Both the position numbers and the translations under genes were made by a program. From contig DATMAG010000066.1 of the NCBI GenBank assembly GCA_035560235.1, forward strand, positions 1 through 27,834: DNA of 27,834 nucleotides, in the 5' to 3' direction. Each line of letters starts with the position of its first letter. Within the stretch, counting starts at the first letter, position 1. The notes beneath the pieces are model-generated. The model had not been told where the DNA came from and made no database searches. It saw only the letters and a list, made by a program, of their open reading frames with translations. Shown in pieces: positions 7,661 through 15,397 of the stretch. The stretch comes from DASRDU01 sp035560235 (GTDB lineage: Bacteria > Acidobacteriota > Blastocatellia > RBC074).

Positions 7661-8983
7661 TTAGGCCAGCTTCAAATGCGCCACGATACGCGCTGGTTCC
7701 CAGCCATCCAGCGTGGCGCGTTCCAGCGCCCAGGAGATCGTTGTCGAGAGCGTTTCGCGCAAGACTGCACGACACGCTTCGCCGATGGTCATCAGCGTTT
7801 CGGTCGCCCAACCACTCACACGGCCCTGTCGCAGTTGCGTCATCAACAGACTGTGCGCCAACAGGACGAGGTAAAAATGCCGGGTCTGGCCCTCGCCACT
7901 GCGCAGCTGACAATCGCCAGGCCCCAAATGCTGCTTGCCGTCTCGATGCAGGGTTTCCGTCCCCGTCCAACGCTGCCCGTAACCGCGCAGCACGCGGGTG
8001 ATCTCCCACGGCGTTTGATTCGCGATCAAAATCTTGTTGGGCTGCGCGCTGTTCTTGTACGGCCACAACACGACAATCCGTACAGCGTGCGTGTACTGCG
8101 GCAGCCAAATCTTCTTCGTGAAATACCATTGCACACGCCCGTGCGCGGTCACGCGCTTGCGCGTCGGGACGGGAATCTCCGCCGCCAACTCCTGCGCGCG
8201 CATCTCCACGCCACGAAACCAGACCTTGCGATTAAACTTCAAATCGCCCACGTAGGCGCCTGCCTGTTCGGCAGACAGGCGTGCCTGTCCGTCCGGCAGG
8301 CGTGCCTGCCCGTGAATCCGATTGCAGATCGGCGCGTTGGTGAAGTAGCTGTCAAAAGCAAAGCTGCCGGGAATGGCTTGCGTCACCACCCAATCAATCA
8401 ATTCGCCGCACAGCACCGTATGATTTTTGAAAGTCGCCAGCCGCTGCTCCGCCAGCGGCGCGGCGTCAAAACCGCCCGGCTGTTGCTCCAACTCAACACG
8501 CTTGGCCACGCAATCGGCTTGCTTGCGAAAACGCCGAAACTCCAGCGCGTAGTGTTTGCCCGACGGACAAACGTAATTCGCAATCAAATAATCGTGCGCC
8601 ACCTTGTGCCGCTCTTCGGCGTGATCCCAAAAGTAGCCGACATCTTCAATCAGCCTGCCGTCGTGATCGATCAAAGTGTTATCAAGCGGAATCACGCCGT
8701 GCGGCGTGTAGCGCGTCTGGGCGCTTTGTTGCAGCCAGGCCAACCGTTGGCGATTGAGCTCTTCGGCATCCCAGACGACTTCAGTCAGCCAGCGGTTGAG
8801 GCAGGACTGATCGGTCGTCTCGGCGAATTCCGCACTGATGCCGGAGACGTTCTTTTTGGCCGCCACCAGCAAGCCGGTCAAGTACTCGGCAAAGTGGCGG
8901 CGTTCAGGTTCATTGGCGAAAAGCGCCCCGAATTGCAGGGCTGCCTGCTGCACAAGCGTCGGAAACTCAATAATACCGGGCAT
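7661..8983 (-). CDS. DDE transposase (IS4/IS701-like)
   Basis: The product is 440 aa. The start ATG has GGAGG 6 nt upstream. The presumed catalytic triad is D101 (IPLDNTLIDHDG), D211 (GSFAFDSYFTN) and E343 in the YGQRWTGTETLHRDGKQHLG segment, the Y-x2-R-W-x4-E...K form of the C-terminal signature. The WDHAEERHKVAHDYLIANYV segment is typical of this superfamily; exact IS family not determined. Residues 224-242 (GQARLPDGQARLSAEQAG) look foreign: they are encoded by a tandem palindromic repeat between SYFTNAPICNRIH and YVGDLKFNRK, two segments normally closer together. The frame is intact, so activity is possible but the insertion could affect it. Confidence 0.88.
   Translation of the reverse strand: MPGIIEFPTLVQQAALQFGALFANEPERRHFAEYLTGLLVAAKKNVSGISAEFAETTDQSCLNRWLTEVVWDAEELNRQRLAWLQQSAQTRYTPHGVIPLDNTLIDHDGRLIEDVGYFWDHAEERHKVAHDYLIANYVCPSGKHYALEFRRFRKQADCVAKRVELEQQPGGFDAAPLAEQRLATFKNHTVLCGELIDWVVTQAIPGSFAFDSYFTNAPICNRIHGQARLPDGQARLSAEQAGAYVGDLKFNRKVWFRGVEMRAQELAAEIPVPTRKRVTAHGRVQWYFTKKIWLPQYTHAVRIVVLWPYKNSAQPNKILIANQTPWEITRVLRGYGQRWTGTETLHRDGKQHLGPGDCQLRSGEGQTRHFYLVLLAHSLLMTQLRQGRVSGWATETLMTIGEACRAVLRETLSTTISWALERATLDGWEPARIVAHLKLA
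8258..8314. repeat. Tandem palindromic repeat inserted in frame in the transposase gene
   Basis: Two perfect 7-2-7 palindromes, GACAGGCGTGCCTGTC (8274-8289) and GGCAGGCGTGCCTGCC (8295-8310), lie exactly 21 nt apart, flanked by CGCCTGCCTGTTCGGCA. The 21-nt period preserves the reading frame and gives the heptapeptide repeat GQARLPD/GQARLSA. The composition differs from the surrounding transposase sequence, pointing to insertion of a small dispersed repeat. Confidence 0.75.
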
Positions 8984-9066
8984 CGCGTAACCTCCACGGG
9001 TGATTTTTCAGGATTCACCCGACGAGCTTAACGCGAATGCTCAAATCTGGCGCGCTCTTCGCGCGT

Positions 9067-9078
9067 TTTGCAAAAGTT
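9067..9078 (-). repeat. Terminal inverted repeat of the IS (right)
   Basis: TTTGCAAAAGTT, the perfect inverse of 7463-7474, on the upstream (promoter) side of the transposase gene. Confidence 0.8.
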
Positions 9079-9956
9079 CAGGTGTAAGAAAGAAACCATG
9101 CGTGGCGATGTGCAGAAGCTGCGGCCCGGCAAACTGACGGAGCGCGGCCTCCGTCGCCTGCTCGCGGGTCAGCACGGCGGCCTGCGGCAGCAGTTCACGC
9201 AGCGCCCGCAACTCGCCCTTTGCTCCGGCGAGCGGGGCAAAGATCACTCGCGAAGTGTCGAACTGCGCCCGGCCTCCGGGTTTTCTCTGACCGGTCTTTT
9301 CATCCACGTAAACAATCGGCGGGTCGCCGAATTCCGGATCGGCTACGATTACAGCCCGGCTGCGGCTCGCTTGCCGCGCCTGCAGCCGCAGCAGGTCGCG
9401 CCCGCTTGTCAGATATGTGATGGCGTAACGCTCGATCAGAAATCTGTTCTGCTCATCCACGAGCGCGGCGAAGGGAATCAGGTTGAGCGAGCCGTCAGGC
9501 GAAATCAGCAGGTGCCGCGCCGGGCCGAGCAGCGCGCGCACGGAACGCATCAGCTTTTCATCGAGCGAGCGAGCAAGCCGCTCCACGCCCGACCGCAGCG
9601 GGTCGCGCAGGGCGCGGCGCAGCGCGTCCACCGCGTCGTCAATCGCCTGCGCTTCGCTGAGCGCCACCCACTGCGGCGCGCCTGTTCGATGAGGCGACCG
9701 GCGCGCCGAGGGCAATCTGTTTCAGCCTCAGGGCATTGCAGACCGGATCGTACCAGTCGCAGTTTCGATGCACGCCAATGCCCCGGCTCCGGTAATTGAA
9801 ACTCGTCAGGGCATTCAGATCCTGACAGCTTCCCTGCGCGAAAGTCTGCGCCGCCTGAGTCAGTCCGGCAAAGATGATCAGGGCGCACAGCATCAGGATT
9901 CTCAGAGCCTGACGGACACCCGGTCTGGTTATCTGCTGATTGAAGTTTGTGGTCAT
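9079..9956 (-). pseudogene. N-terminal fragment of the CHAT-domain gene (signal peptide plus first half of CHAT, frame-broken)
   Basis: Translation would start at ATG 9956, preceded by AAGGAGAGAGAG, with a signal peptide (ALRILMLCALIIFAGLTQAAQ) and a Cys-containing segment SCQDLNALTSFNYRSRGIGV...CDWYDPVCNALRLKQIALG. Around 9690-9715 the recognisable coding moves to another frame, which carries the CHAT N-terminal half: APQWVALSEAQAIDDAV, LISPDGSLNLIPFAALVDE, RYAITYLTSGRDLLR, LLHIATHGFFLTPE (catalytic His in THG). GGCGCGCC occurs on both sides of the switch, so a microhomology deletion is possible. TPR repeats usual in such proteins are absent. The IS removes the rest of the domain. Confidence 0.8.
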
Positions 9957-10006
9957 GGTTGCTCTCTCTCCTTCTGTTTCGTTGCTGTCTGATCAATGAA
10001 GTTCGT

Positions 10007-10045
10007 CTTCACTCAGAACTGGTGAATGACGCAAAAGCATGTCGC
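10007..10045 (-). promoter_or_regulatory. Candidate ECF-type promoter of the CHAT pseudogene
   Basis: Reading the minus strand: GCGACATGCTTT (10045-10034), 11 nt, CCAGT (10022-10018), 6 nt, TGAAG (10011-10007). The same three blocks with identical spacing lie upstream of the Ig-like gene at 10788-10826. The distance between GACATG and CCAGT (15 nt) suits a -35/-10 pair of an ECF sigma factor. The pseudogene ATG is about 60 nt downstream. The promoter role is inference. Confidence 0.5.
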
Positions 10046-10084
10046 AAAAAAATCAGCCCGGGACTGTGTGTTGTCTCAGGCTGA
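10046..10084 (-). terminator. Intrinsic terminator of the Ig-like secreted protein gene
   Basis: On the minus strand TCAGCC...GGCTGA form a stem (10084-10079 with 10058-10053), with GAC/GTC pairing further in, followed at once by seven T (plus-strand A-run 10046-10052). It lies about 55 nt past the stop at 10137 and abuts the CHAT promoter motif. Confidence 0.65.
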
Positions 10085-10136
10085 AATTGCGCGAGCCGTG
10101 AATGATCGCTGCCTGCTTCTGTTTCAGCAGTAGCGG

Positions 10137-10709
10137 TTATTGGCCGATGGTGACAGTGCCTGACGGAGCGCGCAGCGTCATCGGACGGCTGAGCGTCAGC
10201 CGGTCGCTGCAGGTTCCGGCAACGGTGGTGTCTTCACTCTGAGCGACGGTCAGTTCGGTGCCGACGCTGCTCTCGCTGCGGCTTGTGATCCAGAGGCGAT
10301 CCTGTTCATTGTCACGATCCTTTGCGCGATCAACGATGAAATGGCCGCGCCGTTCCTTTGCGCTTTCAGCCCCGGCCTCTTTGACCGAGAGCGTGTAAGC
10401 GTAAAGGCCGCTTTTGATCGTCTCGCCGCTGGCGCTCTGGAGCGCCCAGTTGAGTTCCGGCTCGGTGACGGGGCCGCTGTCGTAAATCAGTTCGCCCGAC
10501 TGATCGCGGATCTGCAGGCGCATCTCCTGAATGGCTTTCTGAGCGGTGAAGCGCACCTGCTGCTGCTGAATGATGATTGTCACGTCCTGCGTTGAAGCGC
10601 CTGAGCTTTGGGCCGCGCGGCTTCTGTCCTGAGTCTGCTGCGCGAACGCCGTCGGCAGGCAGAGCATGACGGAAAGCAGGATGGCAATGAAACGTCTGGT
10701 GTTCTGCAT
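10137..10709 (-). CDS. Secreted protein with FlgD-type Ig-like domain (hypothetical)
   Basis: The start at 10709 has AGGAG 9 nt upstream and yields 190 aa; the open frame reaches 10793 but the extra residues lack a signal sequence. A signal peptide (MQNTRRFIAILLSVMLCLPT, cleavage near AFAQ) is followed by a Gln/Ser-rich linker. The middle (LQIRDQSGELIYDSGPVTEPELNWALQS...IKSGLYAYTLSV) resembles the FlgD Ig-like fold found in secreted proteins, where GxYxY marks the last strands. The C-terminal ~60 residues include LTLSRPMTLRAPSGTVTIGQ. Role unknown. It shares an upstream motif with the CHAT gene, suggesting coregulation. Confidence 0.7.
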   Translation of the reverse strand: MQNTRRFIAILLSVMLCLPTAFAQQTQDRSRAAQSSGASTQDVTIIIQQQQVRFTAQKAIQEMRLQIRDQSGELIYDSGPVTEPELNWALQSASGETIKSGLYAYTLSVKEAGAESAKERRGHFIVDRAKDRDNEQDRLWITSRSESSVGTELTVAQSEDTTVAGTCSDRLTLSRPMTLRAPSGTVTIGQ

Positions 10710-10787
10710 GATTCGTTCTCCTTTTTGGTTGAATCTTTTTCTGTTTGTCAGTCGCCCCCGCATGTCTGTGACGGGCGTCACTCTCTC

Positions 10788-10826
10788 CTTCAACCTCTAC
10801 TGGCGGAGGCCTTGAAAGCATGTCGC
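10788..10826 (-). promoter_or_regulatory. Candidate ECF-type promoter of the Ig-like secreted protein gene
   Basis: Reading the minus strand: GCGACATGCTTT (10826-10815), 11 nt, CCAGT (10803-10799), 6 nt, TGAAG (10792-10788), the same arrangement as at 10007-10045. It lies about 80 nt upstream of the ATG at 10709. The spacers differ in sequence between the two copies, so the conserved blocks are probably under selection rather than duplicated. Confidence 0.5.
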
Positions 10827-10868
10827 GACTTTTTGCAGAAATTTCTGACGGGCCGGAATCAGGCAAGG

Positions 10869-10909
10869 AAAAAGGGCCGAATGAGAACCTGTCATTCTCA
10901 TTCGGCCCT
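10869..10909 (-). terminator. Intrinsic terminator of the hydrolase gene
   Basis: AGGGCCGAATGAGAA (10873-10887) and TTCTCATTCGGCCCT (10895-10909) make a perfect 15-bp stem with a 7-nt loop. On the minus strand it is followed by TTTTTCCTT. It starts 28 nt after the stop of the minus-strand hydrolase gene at 10937. Confidence 0.85.
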
Positions 10910-10936
10910 GTGGCGGGAACCTGAATATTGTGTGCT

Positions 10937-11713
10937 TCAGTTCTGCGGCTGCGATGGAGTGCTGGCCAGGCGCGTCGCAATCAGGTGATAGACCGATGGA
11001 TTGAAGACCAGTCCGACGTGCGTGCCGGTGACTTCAAAATTGTCGCCGGGATTTTCGGTAATGCAGACGCGCCAGTCCACTATGCCATCGGTCTTTGTGT
11101 AGATCGCGGTCTCCTGAATTGCCTGCGGAAAGGAGAACTGCAGCGAGCAGACGGCCTGACAATCGCAGTGGCCGGTGTAACAGTGCGGCTGACTGTCGCG
11201 CCGACCGGAGCGGTTGACGATGCGCGCGCGCACCCGCTCGGCTGTTTCGAGCACCAGCGGATGCGAACAGATGCCGCGAAACGGCGACCCCAGCGTGATG
11301 ACCGAAGCCACCAGTTCAGGATTCAGCCCGGCAGCCGAACGCGAAAGAATCCCGCCCAGACTGTGCCCGATCAGATGCACTTTGCCGCCGGTTTCGGCAG
11401 AGGCATCTCTGATCGTGCCGGACAAACGGTCAACCAGCACATCCAGGCACTCAGCGTTCCAGCCGATCTTCGACATAAAGGACCTGTACCCGATGCGCCG
11501 CAGCCAGAAGTATATTTCATAAAGATAATGATCAGTGCCCAGGAACCCGGGAACGACAATGACCGCTGACTGATCGCCTTTGGGCACGCCGAGGCCGTAA
11601 TAGACCGGCGAGGTTCTCAGCGCCAGCCAGTCCAGCCCGACCAGCGCTTCGCGCCAGATCGGGCGTTCGACGGGCAGGCGTTCCTTCTGAAACGTTGAAC
11701 TCGAAGCAGACAT
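10937..11713 (-). CDS. Alpha/beta hydrolase (esterase/lipase family)
   Basis: The product is 258 aa. AGGAGGA lies 7 nt upstream of the ATG. The oxyanion region is VIVVPGFLGTDHYLY (residues 51-65), the nucleophile elbow GHSLGG has Ser118, and the likely acid and base are D209 or D213 (TKTDGIVDW) and H232 (GTHVGLVFN), the order of triacylglycerol lipase/PGAP1-like esterases. There is no signal peptide, so it is probably cytoplasmic. A Cys/His-rich insert (HCYTGHCDCQAVC, about 177-189) lies before the acid residue and could bind a metal or form disulfides. The gap to the upstream nucleotidase gene is only 36 nt, so the two may be cotranscribed; a strong terminator follows. Confidence 0.82.
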   Translation of the reverse strand: MSASSSTFQKERLPVERPIWREALVGLDWLALRTSPVYYGLGVPKGDQSAVIVVPGFLGTDHYLYEIYFWLRRIGYRSFMSKIGWNAECLDVLVDRLSGTIRDASAETGGKVHLIGHSLGGILSRSAAGLNPELVASVITLGSPFRGICSHPLVLETAERVRARIVNRSGRRDSQPHCYTGHCDCQAVCSLQFSFPQAIQETAIYTKTDGIVDWRVCITENPGDNFEVTGTHVGLVFNPSVYHLIATRLASTPSQPQN

Positions 11714-11749
11714 AAATCAGTCCTCCTGGAAAAAGTTCAGAGCTGAGTG

Positions 11750-13303
11750 TCACTGCTGCCCGTCAGGCGCATCAAGCCGTTTGATGCGTCCATCGGTCTG
11801 TGGCGCGATTTCACCGGCTGTCGCAATCGCGTCAGCCAGAATCACGGCATCAACTTTCGCCTCTTCAGGCCTGATCAGATATTTCGCGTCCCTGAACATC
11901 GTGTAGCCGTCGCCGCCGCCCAGCAGGTATGTTCCGGAAGCAAGCGTGTATGTTCTGTTGTCATCCAGCGGCTGTCCGTTGACAGTCACCTCGACTACAC
12001 GAGAGCCTGCCGGGCGGCGACCGTCATAAGCGAAACGCAAACCTGATACCTGAGGGAAGCGTCCGTTCTCGGATTCCTCGACGATGCGCGCAACACCGTG
12101 TTCGAGCGCGGCGCGAATCAGCCGACCCTTCACTTCGACTTTGACGATGGGCGTCTCGAACGGCAGGATCGTAATCACATCGCGCCGGGTCAGCACGCCC
12201 GGCCCGTAAGTCGTATCCGAACGAATCGAACCACCGTTGAAGATCACCACCTCGGCTTCAGTCGCGCGGCGAAAGGCGTCGGCAATAAAATCGCCCAGAT
12301 TCGTTTCACGCGAGCGCGCCATTTTGCTGCGCGCCTCAAGCTCAACCTTCGTGCGGCCGACCGGCTTGTCGAGTTCCGCCGAAAGTTTCCTTTCGTACTC
12401 ACCGATCACAGCTGCCGCCGCCGGATCATCCGGCACTTTATCCGTCACTGGAATCGCCGTGAAATCGAGGCTCTCAACGCGGCCTGTGCGCGCTGAAATG
12501 TTCAGATCAATTCTGCCGAGCGTGCGCGCGTCTGACCCCATCTTGAAAATCGGCGCGCAGCCCGCCTGTGATTGCAGCACGTCGTGTTCGTGCCCGCCGA
12601 TGATCACATCAATCTGCGCTGAGCGGGCAAGCTGCTTGTCCTGCGGCATTGACAGATGCGTGATGGCGATGATGGTTCTGACGCCGCGCGCCCGCAACTG
12701 CCGCACAATGCGCGCCGCAGTTCTGACCGGATCGAGAAACAAAACATCTTTGCCGACGCTCGAAGTCTGTTTCGTTTCCGGCGTCAGCAAACCGAAGAGG
12801 CCAACCTTCACCCCATTGAAACTGCGAATCACATACGGAGCCGTCCCGCCAAACGGCCTGCCCGTGCGCCGGTCAATCACGTTGGCCGCCAGCCACGCAA
12901 AGCGCGACTCCTTCATGCGCCGCAGCAGAATCTCATCGCCGAAATCGAATTCGTGATTTCCGAGCGCGGCGTAATCGAGTCCCGCAGCGTTCCATCCGGC
13001 AATCATCTGCTCGCCTCTGAAAATAGTCGAGGCCACCGACGGCGACAGCGTATCGCCCGCGAGCAGAAACAGCGTGTGCGGCGATTCAGCCTGAATCTTC
13101 TTTTTCAGCGTGGCCAGCCGCGCCAGGCCTCCGGCTTTGCCTTTATCCACCGGCGAAATCTGATAGACATCATTGACCTGAAGCAGAGTGACGCGAACTG
13201 TGCGCCCGGATGCAGTCTGAGCGCTGACCGATAAGGCAGAGACAAGAAGGAAGGTAAGGACAAGAGCGGCGCGACGCTGCCTGAAAAGAAATGAATTCAT
13301 CAC
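11750..13303 (-). CDS. Secreted 5'-nucleotidase / 2',3'-cyclic phosphodiesterase family metallophosphoesterase
   Basis: The product is 517 aa with a signal peptide (residues 1-29, cleavage after VSA). The metallophosphoesterase domain shows NDVYQ (44-48), GDT (83-85), GNHEFD (115-120), a THLS metal histidine (about 216) and GGHEHD (236-241). The 5_nucleotid_C domain shows ETNLGD (333-338), NGGSIR (356-361) and GGGDGYTMF (462-470), which forms the nucleobase-binding wall. The usual first metal motif D-x-H reads D-V-Y here, a variant I believe occurs in a bacterial subfamily. It probably dephosphorylates nucleotides in the periplasm to scavenge phosphate and nucleosides. GGAGA lies 9 nt upstream of the ATG. 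Confidence 0.9.
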   Translation of the reverse strand: MMNSFLFRQRRAALVLTFLLVSALSVSAQTASGRTVRVTLLQVNDVYQISPVDKGKAGGLARLATLKKKIQAESPHTLFLLAGDTLSPSVASTIFRGEQMIAGWNAAGLDYAALGNHEFDFGDEILLRRMKESRFAWLAANVIDRRTGRPFGGTAPYVIRSFNGVKVGLFGLLTPETKQTSSVGKDVLFLDPVRTAARIVRQLRARGVRTIIAITHLSMPQDKQLARSAQIDVIIGGHEHDVLQSQAGCAPIFKMGSDARTLGRIDLNISARTGRVESLDFTAIPVTDKVPDDPAAAAVIGEYERKLSAELDKPVGRTKVELEARSKMARSRETNLGDFIADAFRRATEAEVVIFNGGSIRSDTTYGPGVLTRRDVITILPFETPIVKVEVKGRLIRAALEHGVARIVEESENGRFPQVSGLRFAYDGRRPAGSRVVEVTVNGQPLDDNRTYTLASGTYLLGGGDGYTMFRDAKYLIRPEEAKVDAVILADAIATAGEIAPQTDGRIKRLDAPDGQQ

Positions 13304-13414
13304 CGTATTCTCCGACCAGCAGCTTTTCTGATACGACGCCAGAGTAACACAGGTCAGCCGGTCAGGAGCAGGCGAAAGTCATCTCAGGGAACATAAGATC
13401 GAATCCAGAAACAT

Positions 13415-13552
13415 ATTTTTTCCACGAAGTCACACAAAGCGGCACGAAGAAAGACAGGATGAACAGGACAGGCAGGCTCAGTCCGCTCCCTGTACTGTTC
13501 CGCCTGCCAGTCTCTTCGTGAATCTTCGTGTGACTTCGTGGAAAAGTTTTTT
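13415..13552. repeat. Long inverted repeat with CACGAAG-class arms
   Basis: The left arm (13415-13475) runs TTTTTTCCACGAAGTCACAC, AAAGCGGCACGAAGAAAG, ACAGGATGAACAGGACAGGC. The right arm (13489-13552) is its imperfect reverse complement, ending CTTCGTGTGACTTCGTGGAA. Arms are about 55-60 nt with a short loop. It occupies the spacer between the WS/DGAT stop (13591) and the start of the nucleotidase gene (13303). The rest of 13304-13590 shows no gene. Confidence 0.85.
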
Positions 13553-13590
13553 GCCGTAAAGCTCTATCACAACGTCTGCCGCAGGATTGT

Positions 13591-15090
13591 TTACAGCTTA
13601 CCGGCTTTCTCGCTGACCTGTTTCCGGCTGCGACCTGCGCGCGCGGCTCCGGCCTTCATCACCTGCGGTTTGATCTCTTCGACACCGGCGGCGTGACGCA
13701 GCTCAGCGAATGATTCGTATAAAAATTCGCGCAGCCGCTCAACGTCGGGCATCGCCTGCACATCAGATGACAGGCCGAAGTACAGGTGCTGGTCATAACT
13801 CATAATCGCGCAGCCGCACCCGACCGAGAAACCAACCGGCACATACGGGTAATACGCAATCATCTTTTTGCCCATCGCGTACAGCGGCACCTGCGGCCCC
13901 GGCACGTTGGTCGAAATCATATTGAATGGCGGCAGCGGCAGGTTCGCTGTGGCAAGCGCGCCGACGAGCGACTGCACTGGCGCAGGCAGCACGCCCATCA
14001 GCGCCGAAAACAGATTCAGCCCTTCGGCCACGCGCCCGCTCTTCATCGCCATCGTCTTCTGATTGATGCAGCGGAAACGCTCACGCGGGTCCTTCAGATC
14101 AAGCGGAATTTCAACCGGCAGCAGCGACACCAGATTGCCGAGCGCGCCGCGCTGATCTTCCTGCCGCAATGAAACCGGCACCATCACGCGCAGGTTGCGC
14201 CCCTCAGTCTGCTGCCCGTGACTTTCAACGTATCGCGCCACCGCGCCTGAGAGCGCCGTCAGCACCACGTCATTGACCGTGCCGCCGAGCGCGCCGCGAA
14301 TCGCCCGCGCTTCGGCAAATGAAAATGTATTCCAGACCAGCCTGCGCTCGCCTGAACACGGGCGATTGAACGGCAGCGGTGAAACCGGCGTGGCGAGCCT
14401 GGGGATTTCACTGCTCAGATTCTGCATCGCCGTGCGCGTCGCCTGATCAGTGAGCGCCTGCGTCAGATTGAGCAGCCCGTTCTGGAATTCCATCCAGCGA
14501 TTCATGCCTTCCTGCATTCCGCCGAGAATGGCGTCAAACAGGCGGCGCGTCGGGTCAGGTTGCGGCTCGCGCGCCGGGGCTTCAGGCCTCGGCGGTGGCG
14601 GCGCAGGTTCGGGCAAAAAATCGAGCACGATCTTGAGCAGATCAACGCCCGACACACCGTCAACCATGCAGTGATGCACACGGCAGACCATCGCCGTGCG
14701 CCCGCCCTGCAGCCCGTAGACCAGCGTAATGTCCCAGAGCGGCTTGCTGCGATCCATCATCGGAGTGAGGATGCGCCCGGCCAGATCAATCAGCTCCTGT
14801 TCCGTCCCCGGCGCTTCAATCTGCACTTTGAAGATGTGCTTGCTGATGTCGAAATTCTGATCGTGCTCCCAGGTCGGATGCCCCAGATTGAAGGGATCGA
14901 AAACGACGACCTGCTGATAACGCGGCAGCAGGTGCATCTTCGCGTCAACCATGCGGACGAAATCATCAAACGGAATTTCACCGTCAAAGATGCTGACACT
15001 GCCAATGTGCAGGGGCGCTTCCTTCTTTTCAAAATAGAGGAAGCTGGCATCCATCGAGGACAGCCGTTTATTGAGGTTTGGTGTTGTCAT
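13591..15090 (-). CDS. Wax ester synthase / acyl-CoA:diacylglycerol acyltransferase (WS/DGAT)
   Basis: The start at 15090 (MTTPNLNKRLSSMDASFLYF) has GGAGA 6 nt upstream; the open frame extends 13 codons further without support. The product is 499 aa, near the family's usual 450-500. The catalytic motif HHxxxDG is HHCMVDG (139-145). LSSMDASFLYFE is the typical N-terminus, and the C-terminal half carries GTVNDVVLTALSGA and NVPGPQVPLYAMG, conserved in the DUF1298-type domain. The enzyme transfers acyl groups from acyl-CoA to diacylglycerol or fatty alcohol to make storage lipids, usually at the membrane or granule surface. It follows DUF3303 and P450 genes on the same strand with short gaps. A Pro-rich linker (APPPPRPEAPAREPQP) separates the two lobes. 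Confidence 0.93.
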   Translation of the reverse strand: MTTPNLNKRLSSMDASFLYFEKKEAPLHIGSVSIFDGEIPFDDFVRMVDAKMHLLPRYQQVVVFDPFNLGHPTWEHDQNFDISKHIFKVQIEAPGTEQELIDLAGRILTPMMDRSKPLWDITLVYGLQGGRTAMVCRVHHCMVDGVSGVDLLKIVLDFLPEPAPPPPRPEAPAREPQPDPTRRLFDAILGGMQEGMNRWMEFQNGLLNLTQALTDQATRTAMQNLSSEIPRLATPVSPLPFNRPCSGERRLVWNTFSFAEARAIRGALGGTVNDVVLTALSGAVARYVESHGQQTEGRNLRVMVPVSLRQEDQRGALGNLVSLLPVEIPLDLKDPRERFRCINQKTMAMKSGRVAEGLNLFSALMGVLPAPVQSLVGALATANLPLPPFNMISTNVPGPQVPLYAMGKKMIAYYPYVPVGFSVGCGCAIMSYDQHLYFGLSSDVQAMPDVERLREFLYESFAELRHAAGVEEIKPQVMKAGAARAGRSRKQVSEKAGKL

Positions 15091-15109
15091 AATGTTTCTC
15101 CACCAGGGA

Positions 15110-15385
15110 TCAGCCTGCTGGCGATTCAATCAGCTTTGCGGCTTCGGCTGAAGGGCGGACTGGAATAATCTCAAACTCGACCAGATCCTGCCACTCCTGC
15201 GTCCACACTTCAAACAAAGCCGGATCGTCCGTATTCATCAGTTGAAAGCAGGTCGTGTAATCGCAATCAACCCAGCTTGCGATGTACTCCAGTCCGGCGG
15301 GCAGCCTCCGGCCACGCTCGCGGGCGCGCTGGTAAACTTCCGCTGCCGCGCCCGCCCTGAATTTTTCGATAACCATGTAAAGCAT
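15110..15385 (-). CDS. DUF3303 family protein
   Basis: The product is 91 aa: MLYMVIEKFRAG...VYQRARERGRRLPAGLEYIASWVD...CFQLMNTDDPALFEVWTQEWQDLVEFEIIPV. The MLYMVIE start, GRxLPxGL and W...W.DLV.FEI.PV pattern are those of DUF3303, a small ferredoxin-like-fold family without known function. It sits 12 nt after the P450-fusion stop and 19 nt before the WS/DGAT start, so the three are probably one transcript. The ribosome binding site is weak (GGTGACAG). Confidence 0.8.
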   Translation of the reverse strand: MLYMVIEKFRAGAAAEVYQRARERGRRLPAGLEYIASWVDCDYTTCFQLMNTDDPALFEVWTQEWQDLVEFEIIPVRPSAEAAKLIESPAG

Positions 15386-15397
15386 CTGTCACCCGCT

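Larger units (their letters stand above)
7463..9078. mobile_element. IS element (IS4/IS701-like superfamily), about 1.6 kb, in the CHAT gene
   Basis: The element is bounded by AACTTTTGCAAA at 7463-7474 and its exact inverse TTTGCAAAAGTT at 9067-9078 (12 bp perfect; about 15 bp with one mismatch if extended outward). It contains one transposase gene on the minus strand. No direct repeat of the target is evident: flanks read CAGACTA on the left and CAGGTGTA on the right. The CHAT codons between the flanks are partly missing, which suggests an adjacent deletion. The left end (7475-7660) holds a small hairpin but no gene. Confidence 0.88.

Noticed and set aside
7634..9031. 465-aa open frame on the plus strand
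   Set aside because: It is antisense to the transposase, which has a clear ribosome binding site and catalytic residues; the antisense product has no recognisable domain.
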